Below are positions 50,356 through 58,403 of a stretch of 64,000 nucleotides of DNA, one piece after another. The notes below the pieces were generated by a model, which searched no databases, was not told where the DNA came from, and saw only the letters and a list, made by a program, of their open reading frames with translations. The first letter of the stretch is position 1, and every line of letters starts with the position of its first letter. The translations under genes and the position numbers were made by a program. Source of the stretch: Candidatus Levyibacteriota bacterium (GTDB lineage Bacteria; Patescibacteria; Microgenomatia; Levybacterales; UBA12049); the NCBI GenBank assembly GCA_016186625.1, contig JACPLG010000003.1:24744-88743 (forward strand). Reading direction: 5' to 3'.

Positions 50356-51495
50356 TTGCCAAATCTTAATTCAAATATAAGGTTACCCAGTTTTTCCAGA
50401 AAAAAACTCCTTTTGATAGGCTTTTTATTTGTAATTCTTTTGGTAATTCCCGCTACAGTATTTCTTGTACAACAACAGCAAGATCTAAGAACAAGAGCCA
50501 CCCCTAATACTACCTTATCTTTTGTTCCTTCAGAACAAACTGCTACAGTCGGTGCAAAATTAAATTTTGAAATTTGGGTTTCTCCGGGAAATAATCAGGT
50601 TAATTTTATCAAGCTGGTTATAAATTGGGATGCGACAAAGCTTTCGGCAACAAAAGAAAGTTTTGTACTGGATCCTGCTTCAAATCTTTCTATACTTGAG
50701 GGGCCAATACTTTCAGCCACTGAAGATGAGCTAGCTGTAAACTTATCCATTGAGAGTGATCCAACCAAAGTAATCCAGCAGGACACAAAAATTGGAGATA
50801 TAACTTTTGATGTTATTGAATTCTCTGAAACACCAACTGAGATCGCTTTTGATAATGAAAAAGTTGAAATACGCTCCATTAGCGGAGCCAATCTAGATGA
50901 ATTTAGTGAAAATGTATACTTAAAAAATGGAACACCGGCAGCGGTTACGTTTCAAGGGGAAGGAGAGGCAACGCCCACCCCTACTGTGACGGAGGTGGAG
51001 GAAGAGGCAACGCCCACCCCTACCGGAACAGAGTCTGCAGACGGGGAAGCCCCTTCAGAGAATCAAGCGCCAGTTTGTGAAAGTCTGGTTACAGACACAA
51101 GTACGGAGGGGGCTGCCCCCTTGACCATTACTTTTACAGCAAATGGGAGTGATACTGACGGCACAATTGACAAAATAACGTTTAACTTTGGTGAAGGGAC
51201 AGTCGAGGATGTGACTACCGGCGGAGGAATAGGAACAGAAATCGTGAGCGTTGAAAAAGCATTTACCTATAACAATGCGGGGACTTTTACAGCATCTGCT
51301 CTTTTAACAGATGACAGCGGTGGGGTAAGCAGCAATAGTACCAATTGTTCTGTTACAATTACAGTTTCCGGCGATTCGGAAAGTGCTGAACCAACTCCAC
51401 TTCCTGCTACTGGTCCCACCGAGACTATCATAGGACTTGGGGTTTTAGGAGGAATTCTCTTCTTAATAGGAGCGCTTCTTTTCTTCGCCCTCTAA
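50356..51495 (+). CDS. LPXTG-anchored surface protein with cohesin-like and PKD-like domains
   Basis: A 379-aa protein from a TTG start. N-terminal signal-anchor (KLLLIGFLFVILLVIPATVF), a cohesin-like beta-sandwich (about 55-195, VGAKLNFEIWVSPGNNQVNF), a Thr/Pro/Glu linker with a duplicated EATPTPT unit, a PKD-like domain (about 245-345, APLTITFTANGSDTDGTIDK), and a C-terminal sorting region: LPATG, hydrophobic helix, end at FFAL. The sorting signal lacks the usual basic tail. A sortase is encoded at 1-366. Binding partner unknown. Confidence 0.8.
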   Translation: MPNLNSNIRLPSFSRKKLLLIGFLFVILLVIPATVFLVQQQQDLRTRATPNTTLSFVPSEQTATVGAKLNFEIWVSPGNNQVNFIKLVINWDATKLSATKESFVLDPASNLSILEGPILSATEDELAVNLSIESDPTKVIQQDTKIGDITFDVIEFSETPTEIAFDNEKVEIRSISGANLDEFSENVYLKNGTPAAVTFQGEGEATPTPTVTEVEEEATPTPTGTESADGEAPSENQAPVCESLVTDTSTEGAAPLTITFTANGSDTDGTIDKITFNFGEGTVEDVTTGGGIGTEIVSVEKAFTYNNAGTFTASALLTDDSGGVSSNSTNCSVTITVSGDSESAEPTPLPATGPTETIIGLGVLGGILFLIGALLFFAL

Positions 51496-51505
51496 ACCCA
51501 CCCAT

Positions 51506-51562
51506 GTCATCCTGAGGCATCGCCGAAGGATCTTAAGGATTCTTCGCTTCGCTCAGAATGAC
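51506..51562. terminator. Long imperfect hairpin between convergent genes
   Basis: GTCATCCTGAG...CGAAGGATC and GATTCTTCG...CTCAGAATGAC pair around TTAAG. It sits between the convergent surface-protein gene and lepA and may stop transcription from both sides. The sequence type (CCTGAGGCATCGCCGAAGGATC) is a dispersed repeat related to those at 10085 and 28111. Confidence 0.6.
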
Positions 51563-51571
51563 AAACACGCT

Positions 51572-53401
51572 TCACTTTTCGATCATTGAAAAAAGGACTT
51601 CCTGAGGAATCTCGATTTTTGCTTTTTCAATCATCTTTGATTTTCCTTTTTTCTGCGCTTCAAGTAATTTATCTTTTCTAGTTCTGTCTCCCCCATAAAG
51701 CTTGGCCAAAACATCCTTTCTAAATGGCGGAATTTCTTCGCGGGCGATAATATTCCCGTTAACTGTTGCTTGAATAATTTGTCTAAATTGTTGACGCGGA
51801 AGTTTTTCCCTCAGAAGTTTGGCTTTTTCCCGGCCGATATAAGGCGCTTCACCCCGATACGCGTATTCTGATAAAACATCAATTGAAATATCGTTAATTT
51901 TTATTTCGATGTTGACCAGATCCGCCGGCCTGTAATCTGATATTTCATAGTCAATGCTGGCAAATCCCGAAGTTGAAGATTTCAGATCGGATGAGAGACC
52001 TCTAACAAGCATTGAGTAAGGCATCTCGTATTTCAAAATTGCGCTATTTCCAAAATAGGATAAATCAAGCAAATTTCCTTTTCGTTTCTGACAGACTGTA
52101 ATTACGTTTCCGACAAAAGTGGAAGGAACGAAGACCGTTAGGTTCATGTAGGGCTCGTTCATTTGCCCGTTTTCTTTTTCTTCGTATAAAACTTGGGGTG
52201 AGGTTAAGAACAAATCAACATTTTCTTCTTGTTTGAGTCTTTCTCTGACAATATCTGCATGAAGTAATCCCAAAAAACCAACCCTAAATCCTGACCCAAG
52301 ATATATTGAGTGTTCATCAGAGACTGTGATCGATGTATCATTCAATGCGTATTTGTTCAATGCCTCTTTCAACCTAACCAATTCATTCGTGCTCTTTGGG
52401 TAAACTCCAAAGAAAACCATTGGTTTTGGTTTTTTATACCCCGGCAACGGTTTTATATTTGATATTTGATTTTTGATATTTGATATTGTTACGGTGTCTC
52501 CAACTTGCGTTTGGTGAATGTCTTTAATTCCTGTAACAATATATCCAATATCTCCAGCAAAAATTGTATCTTTGGGAGTCATTACGGGAGTGAAATATCC
52601 GATTTCGGAAGCAATTGTGCTTTTTTTTGTTTGAGAAAAACTAATTCTTTCATTTTTACTTAACTTTCCATCAACAATTCTTACATAAACAATTACACCT
52701 CTATGTTCATCATATAAAGCATCAAATATTAGTGCTCTAAAAGGATTCGTTTCCAAACCTTTGGGGGAAGGGGTTCTATCAACAATTGCTCTTAACAATT
52801 GGTCAACATTTTTTCCAGTTTTTGCCGAAACATAAATTATTTCCCTGGGATTAATTGAAAAAATTTGCTCCATCTCCCTTCTTACCTCTTCTGGCCTTGC
52901 ACTTTCAAGGTCAATTTTGTTAATTGCTGGAATTATTTTTAATCCTTCTTTTTTCGCACTATAAAAATGTGCAACTGTCTGGGCTTGAACGCCTTGGGTT
53001 GCGTCTACCAAAAGTATTACTCCTTCACATGCCGCAAGAGTACGGGAAACTTCATAGGAAAAATCAACATGTCCGGGAGTATCAATCAAATTCAGGATAA
53101 ATTCTCCTGAATTTGAAAACTCGAAATTCGAAACACGAAATTCGAAATTATTTTTGTTATTTGAATTTGATGCATTTGTTATTGTTTCGGATTTCGGATT
53201 TCGATATTCGTATTTCATTCTGACAGGTGCAAGCTTTATAGTTATCCCTCGCTCTCTTGAAATCGGATTTTGATCCAAAAATTGTTCTTTGAGTTTTTGT
53301 TTGGAAACAGTACCCGTAACTTCCAAAAATCTGTCAGCAAGAGTTGACTTACCGTGATCAATATGCGCTATTATTGCGAAATTTCTGATACTCCCCTTCA
53401 T
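51572..53401 (-). CDS. lepA: Elongation factor 4 (LepA) with repeat-derived insert
   Basis: A 609-aa LepA: GTPase domain (IAHIDHGKSTLADRFLE, LIDTPGHVDFSYEV), domains II and III, and the LepA-specific C-terminus. It acts on stalled or mistranslocated ribosomes. Between the switch I region (APVRMKYE) and LIDTPGHVDF, where LepA normally has a short hairpin, there are about 35 extra residues (including RNPKSETITNASNSNN) from an AT-rich repeat at 53100-53218. A second insert SNIKNQISNIK lies in domain II. I chose ATG 53401; the longer frame adds 13 hydrophobic residues. Confidence 0.96.
   Translation of the reverse strand: MKGSIRNFAIIAHIDHGKSTLADRFLEVTGTVSKQKLKEQFLDQNPISRERGITIKLAPVRMKYEYRNPKSETITNASNSNNKNNFEFRVSNFEFSNSGEFILNLIDTPGHVDFSYEVSRTLAACEGVILLVDATQGVQAQTVAHFYSAKKEGLKIIPAINKIDLESARPEEVRREMEQIFSINPREIIYVSAKTGKNVDQLLRAIVDRTPSPKGLETNPFRALIFDALYDEHRGVIVYVRIVDGKLSKNERISFSQTKKSTIASEIGYFTPVMTPKDTIFAGDIGYIVTGIKDIHQTQVGDTVTISNIKNQISNIKPLPGYKKPKPMVFFGVYPKSTNELVRLKEALNKYALNDTSITVSDEHSIYLGSGFRVGFLGLLHADIVRERLKQEENVDLFLTSPQVLYEEKENGQMNEPYMNLTVFVPSTFVGNVITVCQKRKGNLLDLSYFGNSAILKYEMPYSMLVRGLSSDLKSSTSGFASIDYEISDYRPADLVNIEIKINDISIDVLSEYAYRGEAPYIGREKAKLLREKLPRQQFRQIIQATVNGNIIAREEIPPFRKDVLAKLYGGDRTRKDKLLEAQKKGKSKMIEKAKIEIPQEVLFSMIEK
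52449..52487. repeat. ATATTTGATTTTTGATATTTG repeat read in frame in lepA
   Basis: Units TTTGATATT and TTTGATTTT in tandem encode ISNIKNQISNIK on the minus strand. Confidence 0.6.
53100..53218. repeat. CGAAATT/CGAAACA array inserted in the lepA GTPase domain
   Basis: Plus-strand words CGAAATTCGAAACACGAAAT and GGATTTCGGATTTCGATATTC match the type of repeat in the nusA-infB spacer (20145-20283). It is fully open in the lepA frame. Confidence 0.85.
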
Positions 53402-53440
53402 AATTTTTGCAAGTATAATCTGCAGAAGATACAAAAGCAA

Positions 53441-55156
53441 TTACTGACTAGTTTTGGCATCAATAATTTTTTCACTTTTATCAACAATTTCTTTATATTC
53501 ACTCAATCTTCTAAAGATAAGCAGAAAAGTTCCTGCTTCTTTTACGTTTAAAAGCCACGTGAGAAAAAGATATATAAAAAGCCCGACGGCACTTGAAATT
53601 CCTGTCAGAAATATTAGGTTAATTGTCTTCGTGGTATCAAATACCAATTGATCCAAAAGCTTAATTGGTATATAAAGTGCAAAACCCATAAAGATTACGG
53701 ACAGAAAAATCTTAAGCTGTGGAAGCAAAAATGGATGAATATCAAATATTTTGATCTTTTTGTTTAGAAAATAAAGTAAAGATCCTAAATTAAAAATTCC
53801 GGCAACTGATGTTGCAAAAGCAATTCCTTCCACACCTACTGGAATTAGTCGGAATCTGCTGCTATAAGCCTCAGAAAGGCTCGCTAAATTGGCACTCCAA
53901 AAAGAAATAAAAAGAAGGCTTAAAAGAAGCATTAAGGCGGTTGAGAGAGCTCCTATTACAAGAGGAGTTTTGGTGTCATGGAGCGCATAAAAAGCTCGCG
54001 ATACTAAATAAATTAGAGCCTGGGCAAAAATCGCAAGAGAGAAAAATGCCAATGTTCTTCCAGTAAGAACTGTAGCTTCCCAGTCAAAACGTGCAGCTCC
54101 AAAAATTAGCCTTACAACAGGAATTCTAAGCACTATAAATAGTACTGATATTGGCAAAACTAAATAAAGCATTTGATTAAAGCTGGTCATAAAAGTTGTT
54201 CTAAACATATCAAGTCTGTCTTTTTCCCTGGATAAAACCGGAAACGCGGCTTGTGCAATAGTCTGCCCAAAAAGAACAATTGGAGCAAAAGCCAAAGTTT
54301 GCGCAAAATCAAGAATAACGTAATTTCTCCCAGAAGATGGTAGAAAAGATATTAATGATACAGTAAGAATTGTCCCTATCTGGAAAATAAAAAGCGAGAG
54401 GGTCCTTGGCCAAATCAGAGTAATAACTTCTTTAACCCCTAAAGTATTAAGAGAAAAAGTCGGTCTAAAAGAAAATCTAACTCTCCTTATTAGCGGGATT
54501 TGGAATGAAGTATATGCAAATGCTCCTATAATCACTCCAAAAGCTGGGGCATATATTCCAAATTTATCAGAAAATAAAAGTATTCCTACAATTATGCCTA
54601 AATTATAAAGCGCTGCTGCGATTCCAGGAATAAAAAAATGGTTATGCGATTGTAAAATTGCTGAAAAGAAAGTTGCAATCAAAAAAATAATTTGCCCAAA
54701 AATTATTATTCTCATAAGATTTGTCATTAGCTGCATTTGTGAAAGGCTGTAGCCAGATCCTAAATTGAAAAGCTGAAGAAAAAAAGGAGCAAGGATAAAT
54801 AAAATTATAGAAATTACCCCAAAGAAAGCAAAGCCAAAAAGCATAAGGGTTGAGGCCATTTTATTGGCATCTTCACTTCTACCTTTATGCAGTAAATCCG
54901 AAAATACCGGGATAAAAGCCGAGGAGAGTGCACCTGCAATAACTAATTGAAATAAAAAATCGGGCAGTTTAGATGATACAAGATAAACACCTAGGGTATC
55001 CGAGGCGCCGAAAATTCCAGCCAAAAGTCTCTGTCTAAAAAGTCCTAGGATCTGAGACAGGACTACAGTTGTCATCAGAATCAATGCGGCAGAAAGAATA
55101 CTCGTCTGTTTTTTTAGAAGAAGCGTTAGACCTTTTTGAAAAAAGTGCAAGGGCAT
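53441..55156 (-). CDS. murJ: Lipid II flippase MurJ
   Basis: A 571-aa MviN/MurJ protein with about 14 spans. Family features are VVLSQILGLFRQRLLAGIFGAS near the N-terminus, FLFQLVIAGALSSAFIPVFS, and the later ISLGP-like GQTIAQAAFPVLSREKDR. MurJ moves lipid II across the membrane for wall synthesis and so complements MltG in this window. The stop lies 39 nt before the chosen lepA start on the same strand. Confidence 0.94.
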   Translation of the reverse strand: MPLHFFQKGLTLLLKKQTSILSAALILMTTVVLSQILGLFRQRLLAGIFGASDTLGVYLVSSKLPDFLFQLVIAGALSSAFIPVFSDLLHKGRSEDANKMASTLMLFGFAFFGVISIILFILAPFFLQLFNLGSGYSLSQMQLMTNLMRIIIFGQIIFLIATFFSAILQSHNHFFIPGIAAALYNLGIIVGILLFSDKFGIYAPAFGVIIGAFAYTSFQIPLIRRVRFSFRPTFSLNTLGVKEVITLIWPRTLSLFIFQIGTILTVSLISFLPSSGRNYVILDFAQTLAFAPIVLFGQTIAQAAFPVLSREKDRLDMFRTTFMTSFNQMLYLVLPISVLFIVLRIPVVRLIFGAARFDWEATVLTGRTLAFFSLAIFAQALIYLVSRAFYALHDTKTPLVIGALSTALMLLLSLLFISFWSANLASLSEAYSSRFRLIPVGVEGIAFATSVAGIFNLGSLLYFLNKKIKIFDIHPFLLPQLKIFLSVIFMGFALYIPIKLLDQLVFDTTKTINLIFLTGISSAVGLFIYLFLTWLLNVKEAGTFLLIFRRLSEYKEIVDKSEKIIDAKTSQ

Positions 55157-55274
55157 AATAATTTAATGGTTAATAGTTATAATGGCTAGAATGGTTGATT
55201 GTTTAATTTAGAAATCAATATTAACCATGCGACTATCTCAACCATGCAAACCATTACAGCAAAAATGTGTTGGG

Positions 55275-55303
55275 TTGCGATATCCAGTATAGCATGCTAA
55301 AAT
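55275..55303 (+). promoter_or_regulatory. rpsT promoter, leaderless
   Basis: TTGCGA (55275-55280), 17-nt spacer, TAAAAT (55298-55303), GCGCGC, ATG. The gap from -10 box to start codon is 6 nt. Confidence 0.65.
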
Positions 55304-55309
55304 GCGCGC

Positions 55310-55549
55310 ATGCCAGTAACAAAACAAGCCAGAAAAAAATTAAGGAAAGATTTGCGTCGTGAGAAAAAAAATGCAAAGTTAAAAGCTAATTTAAAGAAAA
55401 TCATCAAGAAAACCAAGAAAAGTCCGACAATTAAACATCTCAGCCTGTCCTCCAAAGTTATAGATAAAGCCGCAAAGAAAAATGTGATCCATAAAAATAA
55501 AGCCTCAAGACTAAAATCACGCCTGGCCCGTTTATCAAAATCAAAATAA
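55310..55549 (+). CDS. rpsT: 30S ribosomal protein S20
   Basis: A 79-aa basic S20, with the usual helical pattern (KQARKKLRKDLRREKKNAKLK, then KVIDKAAKKNVIHKNKASRLKSRLARL). S20 binds the 5' domain of 16S rRNA. It is slightly shorter than E. coli S20 (87 aa). It has its own leaderless-type promoter. Confidence 0.93.
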   Translation: MPVTKQARKKLRKDLRREKKNAKLKANLKKIIKKTKKSPTIKHLSLSSKVIDKAAKKNVIHKNKASRLKSRLARLSKSK

Positions 55550-55614
55550 CTTCATTCGCCTTTATTTTGTGCGGGGTTTACAAAAAGACTAAAAAAACAT
55601 AGACTAAAATTGCC

Positions 55615-56154
55615 ATGCAATCTATAGCGTCTATTAACTTAATTAAAAGTAGGACAAATATCCTTGACGATATCTTAAAATGGGCGCTTACTGTTGGGAG
55701 ACTTCTTGTTATACTTACAGAACTAGTTGCTTTTTCAGCGTTTATATATAGATTTACTTTGGATAGAACACTTATTGATTTGCATGACAAAATAAATCAG
55801 GAACAGGCAATTGTTGCGAGTTTAAAGGATAGAGAGGATGTATATAGGAACCTTCAAGGAAGAATTGACGATGCATCTAGGATTACTGAGGTGGGACAAA
55901 GAAATGTAAAAATTTTAAATGATATAGCAAAACTTACTCCCCCAGAAATTACTTTTACCTCTTTTATGATTGAAAAAAACCTCGTAACAATTGAGGCAAA
56001 TATTGCCTCATTGTCCTCTCTGACAAACTTCCTCACACTTCTTCGAGAATATCCAGAAATAAGTTCAGTTAGCCTTGATCGAATAGAAAATCAGGCGCTT
56101 ACCAACTCAATAAGTGTTTTAATTACTCTAAATTTAAAAGAGGCAAGACAATGA
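55615..56154 (+). CDS. PilN-like type IV pilus assembly protein
   Basis: A 179-aa bitopic protein with the PilN layout: short cytosolic N-terminus with INLIK (PilN contacts PilM through such an INLLP-like motif), one membrane span (about 22-47), a coiled coil (LIDLHDKINQEQAIVASLKDRED), and a ferredoxin-like outer domain. It overlaps the PilO-like gene by 4 nt. No pilM or pilus ATPase is in the window. Confidence 0.78.
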   Translation: MQSIASINLIKSRTNILDDILKWALTVGRLLVILTELVAFSAFIYRFTLDRTLIDLHDKINQEQAIVASLKDREDVYRNLQGRIDDASRITEVGQRNVKILNDIAKLTPPEITFTSFMIEKNLVTIEANIASLSSLTNFLTLLREYPEISSVSLDRIENQALTNSISVLITLNLKEARQ

Positions 56155-56753
56155 AAAAAATTTTTAAAAATCTGCGGTATGAGAAATACTATAAAGATAT
56201 TTTGCCATACCTTAAAAAAGAAAAAAACCAGCGGTATTTTACAATAATCTTAACATTGGGAGCTTCAATCTTTTTTGCTCTTTTTGCAATCAACCCAACT
56301 TTGTCAACAATCGCAAAGCTAAGACGTGAAATTGAAGATAGTAGATTTGTAGAGAAAAAGCTTTCCGAAAAAATAAATAACTTGTCGAAGCTTTCAAGTG
56401 AATATCAAAAGATTCAGGCTGATTTGCCATTTATCATGGACACTATTCCCCAAAAACCGGAAGCTCCCACTTTAGTTGCCCAAATCCAATCCATTGCAGG
56501 AGACAACTCAGTAGAAATTTCCAAACTCGATCTGGCATCTGTTAAGTTAGAATCCCAAGAGGCATCCGTTAGCTCGTCTTTTTCTTTTGGACTAACAGGG
56601 AACGGAAACTATGATAATTTACAAAAATTCATTTCGGATCTAGTAAATATGCAAAGAATTGTCTCGGTTGAATCAATATCTATAAGTAAAGATACGGGTG
56701 TAGATGGAGATCTGGAACTGATTATTAATGGATCAGCTTACTTTAAAAAATAA
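56151..56753 (+). CDS. PilO-like type IV pilus assembly protein
   Basis: A 200-aa protein with one span (about 30-50, YFTIILTLGASIFFALFAIN), a coiled coil, and an outer domain starting IPQKPEAPTLVAQIQSIAGD, as in PilO. PilN and PilO form the alignment complex of type IV pili. It is coupled to PilN (ATGA) and shares one base with the next start (TAATG). Confidence 0.8.
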   Translation: MKKIFKNLRYEKYYKDILPYLKKEKNQRYFTIILTLGASIFFALFAINPTLSTIAKLRREIEDSRFVEKKLSEKINNLSKLSSEYQKIQADLPFIMDTIPQKPEAPTLVAQIQSIAGDNSVEISKLDLASVKLESQEASVSSSFSFGLTGNGNYDNLQKFISDLVNMQRIVSVESISISKDTGVDGDLELIINGSAYFKK

Positions 56754-57067
56754 TGAAGCAAAGGGATTTTTTAATTATACTCTCCTCCTTTTTTATTCTT
56801 ACAGTTTTGTGGGTTATATTTAATATCTATCATAGCTTCGTAACTTCAACTATAAAAGACCCGCTTTCGGTTCAGATAATTCCAATAGAAGGAACTTTTG
56901 ATTTAAATACAATAAATAAGTTAAAAGCTAGAAAAAGAGTCAGCCCGTTATACGAGATACAGCCTCAAATAAGCGGGGTCCCTGAAGAATTAGAAGAAAC
57001 AGAAATTTCAACGCAGTCCTCGGAAATTCTACCGACAGAAACTCCGCAAGAGGAGGAAAATGAATAA
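56753..57067 (+). CDS. Hypothetical protein at the PilP position
   Basis: A 104-aa protein with one N-terminal span (LIILSSFFILTVLWVIFNIY), a short region with IIPIEGTFDLNTINKLKARKR, and an acidic tail. Gene order suggests a PilP-like or pilus accessory role, but the sequence is too short for the PilP beta domain. It overlaps the next gene by 8 nt. Confidence 0.6.
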   Translation: MKQRDFLIILSSFFILTVLWVIFNIYHSFVTSTIKDPLSVQIIPIEGTFDLNTINKLKARKRVSPLYEIQPQISGVPEELEETEISTQSSEILPTETPQEEENE

Positions 57068-58340
57068 TTTTTTGGATAAAAAAATTCCGACATTAATCGG
57101 TCTTTCGATTATTATACTAGGGACTGTATTAACAACTTTTTTAGTAAAAAGGGATACTATTTTCCAGTTAAGAGCAGGTCCGGATCAAGAGCCCAAAAAC
57201 GTTAAAATAACAAATATCTCTGATGATTCTTTTACCTTAACTTACATAACTGAGGATGAAGCTATCGGAACTCTCAGTTATGGAGAGAGCCAAAATCTTC
57301 TAGATAACGTAGTTTTGGATGACCGGGATCAGTTGAGTCAATCAGTTAACAAATACAAAATTCATTCAATTACTACTCGGGATTTGAATCCTGATATTTC
57401 TTATTACTTTAGTATTACTTCAGGCGATAAAAAATATTTAGATAACGAAAATCCCTATAGATTACAGACTGGGAAAATAATAAATAAAAATCCGTCTTTT
57501 CAAATTCCTCTGAACGGAAAAGTGGTTATGCCTGATGGAACACCCGTAACAGAAGGGGTCGTCTATGTTGGTATCAACGGCGCGCAAGAATTATCTACGT
57601 TAATAAACAGTGACGGAACTTATACCATACCTTTAAATAGCTTAAGGACTGCTTCTTTTGATGATTACTTTACAATAAACTCAACAGCAATTATAAACAT
57701 TGAGATTTATTCAGAAAATTTATTTTCTTCAGTAAGTGTTTCGCCCTCAGAAATTAATCCGGTTCCTTTAATTACCCTTTCCAACAATTATGATTTTTCA
57801 AACTTCTCCACTGATCCTTCTCCATCACCAAAAAGATCTACTGAGAGCGGTGGTTTTCCTACTTTTGGAACAATCTCAACAAACACAGGCAATCCTAAAA
57901 TATTAACTCCCAAAAAAGATGAGGATCTAGCTGAAGCGAAGCCAACTTTTGAAGGAACGGCCCAGCCTAATGAGGTGGTAGAAATTACAATTCATTCAGA
58001 TGAAAGTATAATAACCCAAGTAAAAGCCGATGATAGCGGAAAATGGTTTTATACCCCTCCCAAAGACCTTTCGGAAGGAGAACACACAATTACAATAGTT
58101 ACAAAAAACAAAAACGGGGCACTTGAAACAATTACCCATAATTTTACAGTTTTTGCAACAAGTGAAATTGGCTCAGTCTCATCTCCACCAGTCTCAGTTA
58201 TAACACCTCAAATATCCCCATCTCAAGTAAACTCTTTGGCTGCAAACCCGTTGGTAATAATTGCCGCAGTTGTAGGTCTTGTTTCAGCAGCTTCAGGGAT
58301 AGTTTTATTCCTCATAAGCCGTGGGAAAAGTTCTATGTAA
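57060..58340 (+). CDS. Surface protein with fibronectin-III-like and Ig-like domains
   Basis: A 426-aa protein with an N-terminal anchor (TLIGLSIIILGTVLTTFLV), an FN3-like domain (about 45-140, PKNVKITNISDDSFTLTYITEDEA), a carboxypeptidase-regulatory-like or Ig middle (NGKVVMPDGTPVTEGVVYVG), a Ser/Pro linker, an Ig-like repeat (about 290-365, AKPTFEGTAQPNEVVEITIH), and a C-terminal span. It is coupled to the pilus-type genes and may be exposed or part of the machine. No LPXTG motif. Confidence 0.75.
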   Translation: MNNFLDKKIPTLIGLSIIILGTVLTTFLVKRDTIFQLRAGPDQEPKNVKITNISDDSFTLTYITEDEAIGTLSYGESQNLLDNVVLDDRDQLSQSVNKYKIHSITTRDLNPDISYYFSITSGDKKYLDNENPYRLQTGKIINKNPSFQIPLNGKVVMPDGTPVTEGVVYVGINGAQELSTLINSDGTYTIPLNSLRTASFDDYFTINSTAIINIEIYSENLFSSVSVSPSEINPVPLITLSNNYDFSNFSTDPSPSPKRSTESGGFPTFGTISTNTGNPKILTPKKDEDLAEAKPTFEGTAQPNEVVEITIHSDESIITQVKADDSGKWFYTPPKDLSEGEHTITIVTKNKNGALETITHNFTVFATSEIGSVSSPPVSVITPQISPSQVNSLAANPLVIIAAVVGLVSAASGIVLFLISRGKSSM

Positions 58341-58385
58341 ATCCCGTTAGGTAGGGTTATAGGTTGTTTGAATAGGACTCAAAGT

Positions 58386-58391
58386 TATAAA
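58386..58391 (+). promoter_or_regulatory. -10 box of the FAD oxidoreductase gene
   Basis: TTGTTT, 16-nt spacer, TATAAA (58386-58391), 12 nt before the ATG at 58404. It supports starting at MRIAIIGAGF. Confidence 0.45.
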
Positions 58392-58403
58392 ATGTCTAAC
58401 GGG

